A DNA stretch of 64,000 nucleotides. It comes from Flavimaricola sp. GTDB lineage: Bacteria > Pseudomonadota > Alphaproteobacteria > Rhodobacterales > Rhodobacteraceae. The translations under genes were made by a program, and so were the position numbers. Location of the stretch: contig JAQWWH010000087.1 in assembly GCA_029255105.1 (NCBI GenBank), positions 1 to 64,000 on the forward strand. Reading direction: 5' to 3'. Under the pieces are notes generated by a model. The model searched no databases and was not told the DNA's origin. It saw only the letters and a list, made by a program, of their open reading frames with translations. Positions 54,355-63,093 of the stretch are shown here, one piece after another (the first letter of the stretch is position 1; the number at the start of each line of letters is the position of its first letter).

Positions 54355-54857
54355 GCGGGTATTACCTCCAGCTTTTTGCGGATCCGGTCGACCCGGGTGC
54401 CATCGCGCAAGGCGACGGCGGGCAGGACCTCGTAGGTCCTGAACCCCATCTTTTCGTAGTAGCCTAGGCCCGAGCTGTTGTCGGCCCGGATCGTGGCGTC
54501 GATGGTTGTGACCCCGGCTTGGCGGGCCATGATCAGGGTTTGTTCGAAAAGCGCCCGGCCAATGCCTTTTCCTGCCATCGACTGGTCGACAAAGCTTGCG
54601 ATAATTGCCCAGCCGTCTGGAAAAGCATCACCCTCTTCATCGGGCCAGGCAAGTGACTGAAAGCCGGCCGGTGCATCGTCCCATTTTGCAAGAACACAGC
54701 TGACCTTCCGCTTGGGGCTGATGTAGTGGCGCGTCATGCGGGCGTCATCGAAAGGCGTCATATGCGCAGTGGTGCCGCCCGTCATGATGATGGGATTGAT
54801 GATCCCTACCATATCTTGGGCATCTTCTGGTGTTGCCTGGCGTATGTTCAGCGTCAT
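54351..54857 (-). CDS. GNAT N-acetyltransferase, phosphinothricin acetyltransferase-like
   Basis: 168 residues. The N-terminal IRQATPEDAQDMVGIINP and the acetyl-CoA loop VDQSMAGKGIGRALF near residue 92 followed by LGYYEKMGFRTY are GNAT hallmarks. The order recalls the phosphinothricin/methionine-sulfone acetyltransferases (Pat/MddA), but the substrate is unproven. It lies convergent to regA with a four-base overlap and upstream of a gene-poor 188-base gap. Confidence 0.8.
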   Translation of the reverse strand: MTLNIRQATPEDAQDMVGIINPIIMTGGTTAHMTPFDDARMTRHYISPKRKVSCVLAKWDDAPAGFQSLAWPDEEGDAFPDGWAIIASFVDQSMAGKGIGRALFEQTLIMARQAGVTTIDATIRADNSSGLGYYEKMGFRTYEVLPAVALRDGTRVDRIRKKLEVIPA

Positions 54858-55045
54858 GTCCGCTCCATCAGGTCGTTTGGTCGGAAGACTTTAACCACTT
54901 GATAAGGCTTCGCAAGGCCGGTCCTTTTCTGTTGCCCATTGCTGTGCCGACCTATCCGAAATGGTCGGACCAATCCGTCACGCAGGATAAACACAAGGAC
55001 AGGGGCTGCACACGCCTTCATACGTTGCACGGACTGCGACAGTCG
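54858..55045. other. intergenic gap with one short inverted repeat
   Basis: No gene is seen. A CCGACC/GGTCGG hairpin (54947-54952 and 54963-54968, ten-base loop) lies in the middle but has no T-run. The gap should contain the end of the HD-gene transcript and the promoter of the acetyltransferase. Confidence 0.5.
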
Positions 55046-55630
55046 TCACATCTGGCCCAACAGGTAGTAATGCCGGGCAGTGAACTCTGCCCGCACTTCG
55101 GCTGGGGGGCGCAGCTGGATGCGCAGGCCCAGTGTCACACTTGGGTCCGGCTTTCCGAAGAACCTGTCCGCCTCGGCTTCGGTGAACCCCGCGATCTGGG
55201 TCGCCTCAAGCCAGGCGCTGATCTTGTCGGCTTTCTTGATCTGCCGTTTGACCTTGACCGGAGTTACCGCCGGCAGGCCAAACCGAAGGTGCACCGCTGC
55301 TGCGAGCCTATCGTCAAGGGCGCCATAGCCCGGACCGACGGCAGCCTTGACCGGTGATATCATGTCGCCAATGACATACTCTGGCGCGTCATGCAGTAGG
55401 GCCGCCAGCCTCCATTTGACGGGGGCATCCGGAACAATGCGCGAGAACAGTTCTTCCACCAGAAGGGAATGCTCTGCGACGGAATAGGCATAGTCCCCTT
55501 TGGTCTGCCCGTTCCAGCGCGCGACGAAGGCAAGGCCGTGTGCAATATCCTCGATCTCGATATCCACCGGGGTCGGATCCAAAAGGTCGAGCCTGCGGCC
55601 CGACAGCATTCTTTGCCAAGCGCGGGTCAT
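55046..55630 (-). CDS. HD-domain hydrolase, YfbR-like
   Basis: 194 residues. YSVAEHSLLVEELF near residue 47 and ALLHDAPEYVIGDMISPVK near 74 carry the metal-binding His and His-Asp pairs of the HD superfamily, with a distal KKADKISAWLEA aspartate near 135. The closest familiar group is the YfbR-type nucleotidase/phosphohydrolase; the substrate is not certain. It overlaps the GT8 gene by four bases, so the two form one operon. Confidence 0.85.
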   Translation of the reverse strand: MTRAWQRMLSGRRLDLLDPTPVDIEIEDIAHGLAFVARWNGQTKGDYAYSVAEHSLLVEELFSRIVPDAPVKWRLAALLHDAPEYVIGDMISPVKAAVGPGYGALDDRLAAAVHLRFGLPAVTPVKVKRQIKKADKISAWLEATQIAGFTEAEADRFFGKPDPSVTLGLRIQLRPPAEVRAEFTARHYYLLGQM

Positions 55631-56586
55631 GTGTGGACTGTGAGGTCTGTTGGAAACCGGTCAAGATAGTGTGCCATGCGCGGGGCGGCCATGTAGTGGA
55701 GCCAGAGCGTTTTTCGCATCTCGGCACTGTTCCTTGCAGGTTCGGGTCGAATGGTGATGGCTTCTCGTCCGGGGAAGTGGGCGGCAACAAATGGTGCGAT
55801 TGCCTTGGCAAAACGTGGAGGAAAGATGCCCTTGGGATCTTTCCACGGCTTGTTGGGCCCGATGAAGTGAACAAGGTGAGCGTCGGCCATCGATTCGAAC
55901 AAGCGCGATTTCTGCACGTATTGCCAATTCCACACGGGCGAGATTTCGGCCCAGTTCTGATGGAAGACGACGTTCAGAAGTGTCTGATCTTTGTGAACCA
56001 GCTTATCGGCCTTTGTCTGCCCCACGGTCTGTGCCCGGCCAAGGGTATTGGAGTCCAGCCAGGGGCGGGTTTCAATCAACAACACACCCGCATTGAAGTA
56101 TGGCGCAGCAGCAAGGCCCAGCGCCCTTAGATCAGCGGGCCGTCGGTTCGGCGTGCGCCATTGAGGATTGTCGCGCACCGCCGCAATTGGCCGGCCCTTC
56201 ATGTCGATGGACAACAATGCCCCAAGATCGCCACCTTGGACGAAGATGTCGGAATCAAGATACAGGATGCGGTCATAGTCGTTGGCAAATGCATCCGGCA
56301 GGGCAAGACGCAGATAGGTACTCACCGTCTGGCGCTGGTCCCGTCCCATGCCGTCGAAGGCCGCTTCTGCCTCTATTTGGCACAAGCGAACCCCAAGGTG
56401 GTCCAGGCTTTTCGGCAGCTCCAGCCTGTCGATCGAGCAGATGCAGATGTCAAAATCACGCTTTGGTGATTGGGCCGCGATCTGCCTGGCCATGAAGGCA
56501 GCATAGGGCAGGTATCTATCGTCGCAGCACAGCGCGATGGCCCGACGCGAACGGGCAGGGCGATCTGCTTGAAATGCGATGGACAC
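55627..56586 (-). CDS. glycosyltransferase family 8 protein
   Basis: 319 residues from GTG 56586, which has GTGGGG upstream; a TTG at 56610 is the alternative. ALCCDDRYLPYAAFMARQI starts the fold, the metal-binding DxD appears as YLDSDIFVQGG near residue 110, and HKDQTLLNVVF and VHFIGPNKPW are conserved C-terminal blocks. GT8 enzymes transfer galactose, glucose or galacturonate, often onto lipopolysaccharide cores. The acceptor here is unknown. Confidence 0.83.
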   Translation of the reverse strand: MSIAFQADRPARSRRAIALCCDDRYLPYAAFMARQIAAQSPKRDFDICICSIDRLELPKSLDHLGVRLCQIEAEAAFDGMGRDQRQTVSTYLRLALPDAFANDYDRILYLDSDIFVQGGDLGALLSIDMKGRPIAAVRDNPQWRTPNRRPADLRALGLAAAPYFNAGVLLIETRPWLDSNTLGRAQTVGQTKADKLVHKDQTLLNVVFHQNWAEISPVWNWQYVQKSRLFESMADAHLVHFIGPNKPWKDPKGIFPPRFAKAIAPFVAAHFPGREAITIRPEPARNSAEMRKTLWLHYMAAPRMAHYLDRFPTDLTVHT

Positions 56587-56662
56587 GTATGGACCCCACT
56601 GACTGGACAATACCCGCTAACATGACGGATACCGTCGGTACAATCATGCTTGCCGTGCCGCA

Positions 56663-56691
56663 TTGCCTGCAATCGGTCAGAATGCTATCTG
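56663..56691 (+). promoter_or_regulatory. putative promoter of ahcY
   Basis: TTGCCT (56663-56668) and TATCTG (56686-56691) with a 17-base spacer, about 45 bases before the ahcY ATG. The match is moderate. I see no SAH riboswitch in the leader. Confidence 0.35.
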
Positions 56692-56737
56692 CCGGCCAAA
56701 CAAGTATTCAAACATTTCCGCTTAGGAGCAGTTGCAG

Positions 56738-58126
56738 ATGGCAAATGACTACGTCGTTAAGGATATTTCTCTGGCCGCGTTCGGCCGCAAAGAGCTTGAT
56801 ATCGCAGAGACTGAGATGCCGGGCCTGATGGCGCTGCGCGAAGAGTTCGGGGCAAGCAAGCCCCTTTCCGGTGCCCGTATCGTCGGATCTTTGCACATGA
56901 CGATCCAGACCGCAGTTCTGATCGAGACCCTTGTGGCGCTGGGCGCGGATGTCCGCTGGGCCTCATGCAACATCTTCTCGACCCAGGATCACGCGGCCGC
57001 CGCCATTGCCGCGGGTGGCACGCCTGTTTTTGCGATCAAGGGCCAAAGCCTGGAAGAACATTGGGACTACCTCGACAAGTCCTTCATGTTCCCTGACGGC
57101 GCGAACATGATCCTCGACGATGGTGGCGATGCGACCCTTTACGTCCTGCTTGGCGCCCGCGCCGAAGCTGGCGAAGAGATCCTTGCTGTTCCCACCTCGG
57201 AAGAGGAAGCGGTGATCAAGGCACAGATCAAAAAGCGGATGGCAGAAACCCCCGGTTGGTTCACCAAGACACGCGAAGCGATCAAGGGCGTGTCCGAAGA
57301 AACAACGACCGGCGTGCATCGTCTTTATGACCTGCACAAGAATGGCCTGCTGCCCTTCCCCGCCATCAACGTCAACGACAGCGTCACCAAGTCCAAGTTC
57401 GACAACAAGTACGGCTGCAAGGAATCGCTGGTGGACGGTATTCGTCGCGCGACCGACACCATGATGGCCGGCAAGGTTGCTGTCGTCATGGGATATGGTG
57501 ACGTTGGTAAAGGATCGGCCGCATCGCTGCGCGGCGCAGGTGCCCGCGTCAAGGTTACCGAGGTCGATCCGATCTGCGCCCTTCAGGCTGCGATGGACGG
57601 TTTCGAAGTTACCCTGCTTGAGGACGAGGTCGCGACAGCCGATATCTTTATCACCACGACGGGCAACAAGGACGTCATCCGCATCGAACACATGCGCGAG
57701 ATGAAGGACATGGCCATCGTCGGCAACATCGGACACTTCGACAACGAGATCCAGGTTGCCGCTCTCAAGAACCACAAGTGGACCAACATCAAGGAACAGG
57801 TGGACATGATCGAAATGCCTTCGGGCAATCGCCTCATCCTACTCTCCGAGGGCCGCTTGCTGAACCTTGGCAACGCCACGGGCCATCCGTCCTTTGTCAT
57901 GTCAGCATCCTTCACAAACCAGGTGCTGGCGCAGATCGAGCTTTGGACCAAAGGCGAAGAGTACAAGCCGGGCGTCTACATCCTGCCCAAGGCACTGGAC
58001 GAAAAGGTGGCGCGTCTGCACCTCAAGCGGATTGGCGTGAAACTGACCGAGCTGAACAAAGAACAGGCTGACTACATCGGCGTTACCGTCGAAGGCCCGT
58101 TCAAGCCGGAACATTACCGCTACTGA
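56738..58126 (+). CDS. ahcY: S-adenosylhomocysteine hydrolase
   Basis: 462 residues from ATG 56738, preceded by TAGGAG; a TTG two codons earlier is less likely. [13 protein letters not shown] near residue 79, the NAD loop [15 protein letters not shown] near 245 and the C-terminal KPEHYRY-type end (FKPEHYRY) are diagnostic. It splits S-adenosylhomocysteine to adenosine and homocysteine, relieving inhibition of methyltransferases. In Rhodobacter capsulatus ahcY is linked to the reg locus; here three unrelated genes separate them. Confidence 0.97.
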   Translation: MANDYVVKDISLAAFGRKELDIAETEMPGLMALREEFGASKPLSGARIVGSLHMTIQTAVLIETLVALGADVRWASCNIFSTQDHAAAAIAAGGTPVFAIKGQSLEEHWDYLDKSFMFPDGANMILDDGGDATLYVLLGARAEAGEEILAVPTSEEEAVIKAQIKKRMAETPGWFTKTREAIKGVSEETTTGVHRLYDLHKNGLLPFPAINVNDSVTKSKFDNKYGCKESLVDGIRRATDTMMAGKVAVVMGYGDVGKGSAASLRGAGARVKVTEVDPICALQAAMDGFEVTLLEDEVATADIFITTTGNKDVIRIEHMREMKDMAIVGNIGHFDNEIQVAALKNHKWTNIKEQVDMIEMPSGNRLILLSEGRLLNLGNATGHPSFVMSASFTNQVLAQIELWTKGEEYKPGVYILPKALDEKVARLHLKRIGVKLTELNKEQADYIGVTVEGPFKPEHYRY

Positions 58127-58141
58127 TTTTCAATTGGTTTG

Positions 58142-58175
58142 AAGAGGGGGGCTGGCCGGAAGGCTGGCCCCTTTT
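58142..58175 (+). terminator. intrinsic terminator after ahcY
   Basis: A long G/C-rich hairpin (AAGAGGGG, two-base bulge, CTGGCC paired with GGCTGG and CCCCTTTT) with a GGAA tetraloop, 15 bases after the stop and ending in four T's. Confidence 0.8.
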
Positions 58176-58466
58176 GCATGGAACGGACCCGAGTCCCTTT
58201 CCGGGGCCCCATTTGACCGCAGCCGCAGGCGAGAAGGTCTTGAACGGAGTGCATTCGGCCTTTGCTTTCACCACCCCGGCCACGAAGTGCCGCGCTTCCA
58301 GGGCCCGGCCCACGCCTGATTGAAGCGCTGATCTGGGCCATGCGCTTGAGGGAACACAAAGGCCTATTTGCCATTTAACCGCGAGCAACTTCTTGCGTTG
58401 AACAAGAAGACTCAGCAGGATTAACTGACAAACGAAAAAAACCACCATGACAGGGGGACTGCCACC
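58176..58466. other. gene-free leader region before the DUF2853 gene
   Basis: About 290 bases without a credible gene. It carries the CTTCTTG/CAAGAAG inverted repeat at 58389-58409 close to the DUF2853 start, and a short tract of A's (AAAAAA) in front of it. I see no clear promoter; CTTGAG and CCTATTT near 58350-58372 resemble heat-shock elements but are spaced too closely. Confidence 0.5.
58389..58409. repeat. inverted repeat upstream of the DUF2853 gene
   Basis: CTTCTTG (58389-58395) and CAAGAAG (58403-58409) around a seven-base centre, 58 bases before the ATG at 58467. The symmetry suits a dimeric regulator or a leader hairpin. Confidence 0.5.
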
Positions 58467-58808
58467 ATGGGAAAAAGAGACGAGCTTATCGCTCAATACG
58501 CCGATGATCTTCGCAGCAAGTGCGGCATGGAACCGGATATGGATCTTTTGCGCAAAGTAACCATTGGCTGTGGCCCGTCGATCTATGATGCCGACGCACA
58601 AACCGTCGCCGGTAGCCAGCCGTCAGAGCTTGAGACGGTCAAGAAGAACTTTCTTATGAAGAAGCTGGGCCTGAAAGACGGGCCAGAGCTTATGGAAGCC
58701 ATCAACAGCGTCATAGAGGTCTACGGAAAGTCCGAGCGGAACAAGTATCGCGCCGTCGTCTACTACATGTTGACCAAGCATTTTGGCAAAGAAGCCATTT
58801 ACGGCTAA
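58467..58808 (+). CDS. DUF2853 family protein
   Basis: 113 residues, soluble and mostly helical. The features KRDELIAQYADDLRSKCG at the start, TVKKNFLMKKLGL near residue 57 and KYRAVVYYMLTKHF at the end match my memory of the DUF2853 family, which is small and of unknown function. A GGGGG ribosome binding site precedes the ATG. It follows ahcY after a terminator and a 290-base leader, so it is likely an independent transcript. Confidence 0.8.
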   Translation: MGKRDELIAQYADDLRSKCGMEPDMDLLRKVTIGCGPSIYDADAQTVAGSQPSELETVKKNFLMKKLGLKDGPELMEAINSVIEVYGKSERNKYRAVVYYMLTKHFGKEAIYG

Positions 58809-58822
58809 ACTTTATTGGGATT

Positions 58823-58837
58823 GGGCGCAAAGCGCCC
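58823..58837 (+). terminator. hairpin after the DUF2853 gene
   Basis: GGGCGC and GCGCCC with an AAA loop, 15 bases after the stop. There is no T-run, so termination strength is uncertain. Confidence 0.4.
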
Positions 58838-58882
58838 GTCCCTGAAACAACTCATTTTATTCGGATTTGACATTTTCCAGAT

Positions 58883-58912
58883 TTGATTGGGAAAGGCAAA
58901 ACTGACTATAGT
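58883..58912 (+). promoter_or_regulatory. putative promoter of a small RNA
   Basis: TTGATT (58883-58888) and TATAGT (58907-58912) with an 18-base spacer, one of the best sigma-70 type pairs in any gap of this window. Transcription would start near 58919. Confidence 0.45.
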
Positions 58913-58918
58913 GAGTTT

Positions 58919-59011
58919 GTCGGCCAGGATGGCCTGACCTTCAGTCGTTCCAGTGTGGGAGTACACGGGGTGAGAATGGAGGGTCAGCCATCGGCTGGCC
59001 CTCCTGTTTCC
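58919..59011 (+). ncRNA. candidate small noncoding RNA
   Basis: Between the DUF2853 gene and the convergent DUF1761 gene lies a promoter-like pair, then about 90 bases that fold into three hairpins: GTCGGCC/GGCC-GAC at 58919-58938, GTGT/ACAC at 58953-58966 and a 12-base-pair terminator stem at 58978-59004 followed by TGTTTCC. No ORF with a ribosome binding site is present. I recognise no known RNA family. An alternative is a leader or a terminator of the opposite gene. Confidence 0.4.
58978..59004 (+). terminator. strong hairpin terminator
   Basis: GGAGGGTCAGCC pairs with GGCTGGCCCTCC over 12 base pairs (one G-U) around a three-base ATC loop. On the plus strand TGTTTCC follows; on the minus strand the sequence after the stem is ATTCTCA, so it may also end the DUF1761 transcript. 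Confidence 0.65.
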
Positions 59012-59026
59012 CCGAAGGTCATTTGA

Positions 59027-59422
59027 CTAGAATAGGGTCAGTATGACCCCGATGATCGTGCATCCAATCGTGGCATAGCCGCCGTCGATCAGAGTCAGCC
59101 GAAACGGCTTCATCCCGTAGGCATTATTGATCATGATCCAGGGCGCGATAAAAAACAGTCCGATCCCGAGGCCGGACATGAGGCCTTTGCCGACCGTATC
59201 AATGGCCGCCATGGCAAAGATGTGCCGCATCATCCCGGCAACGATGATCATGCAAATCGCCGAAAGGACGAACGGCATCGGGCTACCATTGCCCTGAGGT
59301 CGCCCATTCTCGTCGCGTGGAATGCCTGCTGCTTCCATCCATGGCTTGGACAGCGCCATGTACCAGATCGCCCCGAACACCCATGACCCGGCGGCGGCGG
59401 CCAATATGTTTACAAGCTCCAT
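59027..59422 (-). CDS. DUF1761 family membrane protein
   Basis: 131 residues with four hydrophobic segments. The FGAIWYMALSKPWMEAAG block near residue 17 and the later IMINNAYGMKPFRLTLIDGGY segment are DUF1761 features as I remember the family, a group of small bacterial membrane proteins without a known role. It lies alone between the small-RNA candidate and the EVE-YCII-gpsA-tsaD run. Confidence 0.8.
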   Translation of the reverse strand: MELVNILAAAAGSWVFGAIWYMALSKPWMEAAGIPRDENGRPQGNGSPMPFVLSAICMIIVAGMMRHIFAMAAIDTVGKGLMSGLGIGLFFIAPWIMINNAYGMKPFRLTLIDGGYATIGCTIIGVILTLF

Positions 59423-59466
59423 GATCTTGCCCTTCCCTCTTTGACAGGATCATTATTGCCCAGATC

Positions 59467-59886
59467 TCACATGTCTGTCTTGCCCAATTCGCAGATCACC
59501 GCCCATTCGGCATCGGTCACCGGCTGCACGGAGAGGCGTGAATTCTTCACAAGGACCATGTCCGCCAGCCGCGGTTCTGCCTTGATCTCCTCAAGGCTCA
59601 CCGGCCTTTTTAGTGCCCGCACGGCCCGGATATCCACGCAGTCCCAACGCGGATCATCCGTGGTGCTGTCGGGATGGGACAGGGCGCAGACCTCAACAAT
59701 CCCGACAATCTCGAGACCGCTGCGGGAATGGTAAAAGAACCCCAGGTCCCCCAGTTGCATGGCGCGCATGTTGTTGCGGGCCTGGTAGTTGCGCACCCCG
59801 CCCCATTCTTCGCCCTCGGGTCCCTTGGCAACCTGGGCGTCCCAGCCCCATACGTCGGGTTCCGATTTGAACAGCCAGCGGGCCAT
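59467..59886 (-). CDS. EVE-domain protein
   Basis: 139 residues from ATG 59886. WLFKSEPDVWGWDAQ, then GVRNYQARNNMRAMQLGDLGFFYHS near residue 35, and VGIVEV are hallmarks of the EVE (PUA-like) fold found in THYN1. The fold binds modified bases in RNA or DNA. The start overlaps the stop of the YCII gene upstream (TGATG), so both belong to the tsaD-gpsA-ycii-eve operon. Confidence 0.92.
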   Translation of the reverse strand: MARWLFKSEPDVWGWDAQVAKGPEGEEWGGVRNYQARNNMRAMQLGDLGFFYHSRSGLEIVGIVEVCALSHPDSTTDDPRWDCVDIRAVRALKRPVSLEEIKAEPRLADMVLVKNSRLSVQPVTDAEWAVICELGKTDM

Positions 59887-60161
59887 CAGCCGATCACCCG
59901 GTTCCAATGCTCGATCCGGACAGATGAGAACAGGCCGGCATTGGCGTAGGGGTCGTTTGCGGCCCAAGCCTCGGCTGCCGCGCGATCGGCGACATCCAGC
60001 ACGATAAGGGATCCGGTCATATCGCCTGCCGCATCCAGGAACGGCCCGGCCTGAGTGACGACGCCGCTGCTTTTGAGGTAGGCAAGATGGGCATCCCGAT
60101 TGGATTTGCGGACCTCAAGGTGGCCGGGTTTGTCGGTGCAGATCAGGGAAAAGAGCGGCAT
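59886..60161 (-). CDS. YCII-related protein
   Basis: 91 residues of the YciI ferredoxin-like dimer fold: LICTDKPGHLEVRKSNRDAHLAYL at the start (catalytic-type histidine and aspartate) and ANDPYANAGLFSSVRI at the end. Function is generally unknown. It begins two bases after the gpsA stop. Confidence 0.9.
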   Translation of the reverse strand: MPLFSLICTDKPGHLEVRKSNRDAHLAYLKSSGVVTQAGPFLDAAGDMTGSLIVLDVADRAAAEAWAANDPYANAGLFSSVRIEHWNRVIG

Positions 60162-60162
60162 T

Positions 60163-61125
60163 TCATTCCTCTTTCAGGGGTCGGTTCAATAGGGTTTGCA
60201 TAGCGTCCGCGACACTGTAGCGGCCCTCGACCAGTCCTGCCACCTGGGCGCTGATCGGCAGATCGAGATCCTGGGCAGCGGCCAGGGCAGCCACGGCCCG
60301 GGCGGTCGCCACACCTTCGACGGTGGTAGACGGGTCAAATCCCGCGTTTTGGCCCAAGGCCAGACCGTAGCGAAAGTTACGCGACAGGTCGGACGTACAG
60401 GTCAGCACCAGATCACCAAGCCCGGACAAACCCATCAGCGTCTCTGCCCGCGCCCCAAGGTGGACTCCAAGGCGCTGCATCTCGGCAAAACCGCGGGTCA
60501 AGAGGGCGGCGCGGGCGCTATCGCCCATTCCTGTCCCGATGCAGGCCCCGCAAGCGATGGCCATCACGTTCTTTAAGGCCCCACCAAGTTCCGCCCCGAT
60601 GGTGTCGGTCGTCCGATAAAGCCGAAGCGTCGGCACCGCCAATGCCGCCTGTAGCTGGGCCCCCGTCGAGTCGTCCTGACAGGCAAGGGTCAGCGCGGTC
60701 GGCAATCCCTTTGCGATATCGGCGGCAAAGCTGGGCCCGGTCAGAACGGCGGGTATGGCATCAGGTACAGCCTGCGAAATGATAGCCGTCGGTCCGACCA
60801 GCCGGGTCATGTCGATCCCCTTGCAGCAGGCAACCAGCGGTTTCCCCCTTAGCGCACTGGACCGGGCTGACAGAAAATCGGCCAGCGACTGCATCGGCAT
60901 GGCCAGCAGAATCGTGTCAAAGGCAGCCAGATCGTCAAACCCTGCGCTGACGGCAAGGTTTGGCGGCAGTGTTATGCCCGGCAACCTTTTCGCCCTGCGC
61001 GTCGTCTCCATGCGGTCGATCTCATCGCCTTCGCGCCCCAATAGGGTGACGGCCCGGCCCGCATCGGCAAGGACCACCGCCAGGGCGGTTCCAAAAGCGC
61101 CCGCGCCAACGATCCCGATCTTCAT
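60163..61125 (-). CDS. gpsA: glycerol-3-phosphate dehydrogenase [NAD(P)+]
   Basis: 320 residues. [17 protein letters not shown] is the dinucleotide loop, CCKGIDM near residue 105 and [15 protein letters not shown] near 180 contain the catalytic lysines, and [18 protein letters not shown] near 220 is conserved. It makes glycerol-3-phosphate for phospholipid synthesis. Its start overlaps the tsaD stop by four bases. Confidence 0.96.
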   Translation of the reverse strand: MKIGIVGAGAFGTALAVVLADAGRAVTLLGREGDEIDRMETTRRAKRLPGITLPPNLAVSAGFDDLAAFDTILLAMPMQSLADFLSARSSALRGKPLVACCKGIDMTRLVGPTAIISQAVPDAIPAVLTGPSFAADIAKGLPTALTLACQDDSTGAQLQAALAVPTLRLYRTTDTIGAELGGALKNVMAIACGACIGTGMGDSARAALLTRGFAEMQRLGVHLGARAETLMGLSGLGDLVLTCTSDLSRNFRYGLALGQNAGFDPSTTVEGVATARAVAALAAAQDLDLPISAQVAGLVEGRYSVADAMQTLLNRPLKEE

Positions 61126-62216
61126 GCCTTGGCCCCTTTGCGCCCAGCCCCAAGCATGGGGGCCGCGTTGCTATCTAGCGGCCAGCGCGGACGGGCGGAC
61201 AGGCTCAGGTCATCCCGGTCGCCAAGGGCGAACCGTTCGATCCCGGCATGGGCGATCATGGCGGCATTGTCGGTGCACAGCGCCAAAGGGGGGGCGAGGA
61301 AAGCGACACCCGAACCACTGCATAACGCTTCAAGCGCCGCCCGGATGCTTTGGTTTGCCGCCACGCCGCCTGCAACGGCAAAGGCAGGACTGGACGGGCG
61401 CAGGGCGAGGTATTCGTCAATCGCGCGTCGCGACTTTTCGGCCAGGATATCGGTCACGGCCAGTTGAAAGCTGGCTGCGAGGTCGGCCTGATCCTGTTTC
61501 CGCAGCCCGCCCTGTTCTGCAACAGCGGAATCACGGGCCCGCAAAAGCGCTGTCTTGAGGCCCGAAAATGACATGTCGCAGCCGGGGCGATCCAGCAGGG
61601 GGCGGGGCAGGGGAACCCGCTTCGGATCACCGGACCGGGCCGCCTTTTCAACCTCTGGCCCGCCCGGCTGGGGCAGTCCCAAAAGGCGGGCGGTCTTGTC
61701 AAACGCCTCACCAGGAGCGTCGTCTATGGTGCCACCAAGGCGACGGAAGCTGTCTGGCCCTTCAACGATAAGGAACTGGCAATGCCCACCCGACACCAGA
61801 AGCATCAGGTAAGGAAAGTCGAGGTCATCCGTCAGCCGTGGCGTCAGGGCATGGCCAGCCAGATGGTTCACCCCAATCAGGGGAAGGCCGGTCGCCGCCG
61901 ATAAACCCTTGGCGCACATGACGCCCGCCAGAACACCGCCAATCAGGCCCGGCCCTGCCGTCACGGCGATCCCGTCGATCTGGGAAAGGCTGACGCCCGC
62001 CAAACCAAGGGCTTGTTCGACGCAATGGTCGACCCGTTCGGCATGGGCGCGGGCCGCGATTTCGGGCACGACGCCGCCAAATTCGGCATGAAGGGTCGTC
62101 TGACCTTCGACCACGCTGGACAGGATCGTAGACCGCCCGTCGATCTGACGCACCACCGCTGCAGCGGTGTCATCACAGCTTGATTCGATGCCAAGAAGGG
62201 TAAGCGACTGCGCCAT
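61122..62216 (-). CDS. tsaD: TsaD, tRNA N6-threonylcarbamoyladenosine transferase
   Basis: 364 residues from ATG 62216; the longer frame to 62255 lacks a better start. [16 protein letters not shown] begins the ASKHA fold, the metal-binding histidines are in [10 protein letters not shown] near residue 110, and [10 protein letters not shown] near 137 is conserved. It transfers the threonylcarbamoyl group to A37 of ANN-decoding tRNAs; its partner tsaE is in this window at 49463-49927. Divergent from hemD. Confidence 0.96.
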   Translation of the reverse strand: MAQSLTLLGIESSCDDTAAAVVRQIDGRSTILSSVVEGQTTLHAEFGGVVPEIAARAHAERVDHCVEQALGLAGVSLSQIDGIAVTAGPGLIGGVLAGVMCAKGLSAATGLPLIGVNHLAGHALTPRLTDDLDFPYLMLLVSGGHCQFLIVEGPDSFRRLGGTIDDAPGEAFDKTARLLGLPQPGGPEVEKAARSGDPKRVPLPRPLLDRPGCDMSFSGLKTALLRARDSAVAEQGGLRKQDQADLAASFQLAVTDILAEKSRRAIDEYLALRPSSPAFAVAGGVAANQSIRAALEALCSGSGVAFLAPPLALCTDNAAMIAHAGIERFALGDRDDLSLSARPRWPLDSNAAPMLGAGRKGAKA

Positions 62217-62298
62217 GCCGGTTCCGGTTGCGTCCTGATGGTCAGCAGGTAACACTGGCCTGCGTCCGGAACAATGGCAGGACCAGAGGGAGGGTCAG

Positions 62299-63009
62299 AT
62301 GCAGACGGCCCCGATCCTGTTGATAACACGTCCTGCTGCCGACGGGGAAAGGTTGGCAAAGGCCGTTACAGCCCAGTGCCCGGTTCCTTTCGACACGATC
62401 TATTCGCCAGCGGTTAGAATCGTCGATGAACCCATCGTAGTTGATGCGCCTCCGGCGGGACTAGTCCTGACGTCGGCAAACGGAGCTTTGGCTGCCGGGA
62501 GGTTGCCCGGACTGACCGGCCTGCCAGCCTGGTGCGTCGGCGATCATACGGCACATGTCGCGCGTCAGCAGGGCCTCAAAGCCATCTCTGCTGGGCGGGA
62601 TGCAGATGCCCTTGTCCGCCTCATTCTGGCCCAACGACCCTTTGGCACCCTGCTGCATCTGCATGGGGCACATGTACGGGGCAACGTCGCAGCCAGAATC
62701 ATCTCGGGGGGGATCCCTTGCCAGTCCGCCATCGCCTACCGACAAGAGGCGCAGGTCCTGAGCGGCTCGGCGCTGAGTGCTTTGAATGGGGTTCGCCCGG
62801 TGATTCTTCCGGTGTACTCGCCCCGCACTGGCCGGATTATTGCGCAACAGGGCCCTTTTTCTGCGCCACTTCATATTGTGGCAATTAGTGCCGCAACGGC
62901 AGAAACCTGTCGTCGATTGCGCCCCAAGACGCTTCAACAGGCCCTCAACCCCGATTCCACGACCATGATCGGGGAGATCCTCAAATTATTGATCAGTCAG
63001 CAATTGTAG
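62299..63009 (+). CDS. hemD: uroporphyrinogen-III synthase
   Basis: 236 residues. LLITRPAADGERLA at the start, LVLTSANGALAA near residue 56, WCVGDHTAHVARQQG near 77 and the late VAISAATAETCRRL are the recognisable HemD blocks in this otherwise weakly conserved family. It closes hydroxymethylbilane to uroporphyrinogen III in tetrapyrrole synthesis. A Mic60-like gene follows in the same direction. Confidence 0.92.
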   Translation: MQTAPILLITRPAADGERLAKAVTAQCPVPFDTIYSPAVRIVDEPIVVDAPPAGLVLTSANGALAAGRLPGLTGLPAWCVGDHTAHVARQQGLKAISAGRDADALVRLILAQRPFGTLLHLHGAHVRGNVAARIISGGIPCQSAIAYRQEAQVLSGSALSALNGVRPVILPVYSPRTGRIIAQQGPFSAPLHIVAISAATAETCRRLRPKTLQQALNPDSTTMIGEILKLLISQQL

Positions 63010-63093
63010 CCTTCCGCTTGAGGGCACAGATTGAGCGGGCTAGGTTAAGAAGGTGCGTGACGTCTTTCAGGCACGAGCGATAAGGGGGCCAAG

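Noticed and set aside
56611-56737. SAH riboswitch before ahcY
   Set aside because: I looked for the conserved GAGGAGCG- and CCAGGCTCG-type segments and found neither; only a short leader and a promoter-like pair are present.
56963-57775. 270-codon minus-strand open frame
   Set aside because: It is fully antisense to ahcY, whose protein motifs are unmistakable.
58101-58601. 166-codon minus-strand open frame over the ahcY terminator and DUF2853 start
   Set aside because: It crosses a strong terminator and overlaps the DUF2853 gene antisense; its protein resembles nothing and is low in conserved features.
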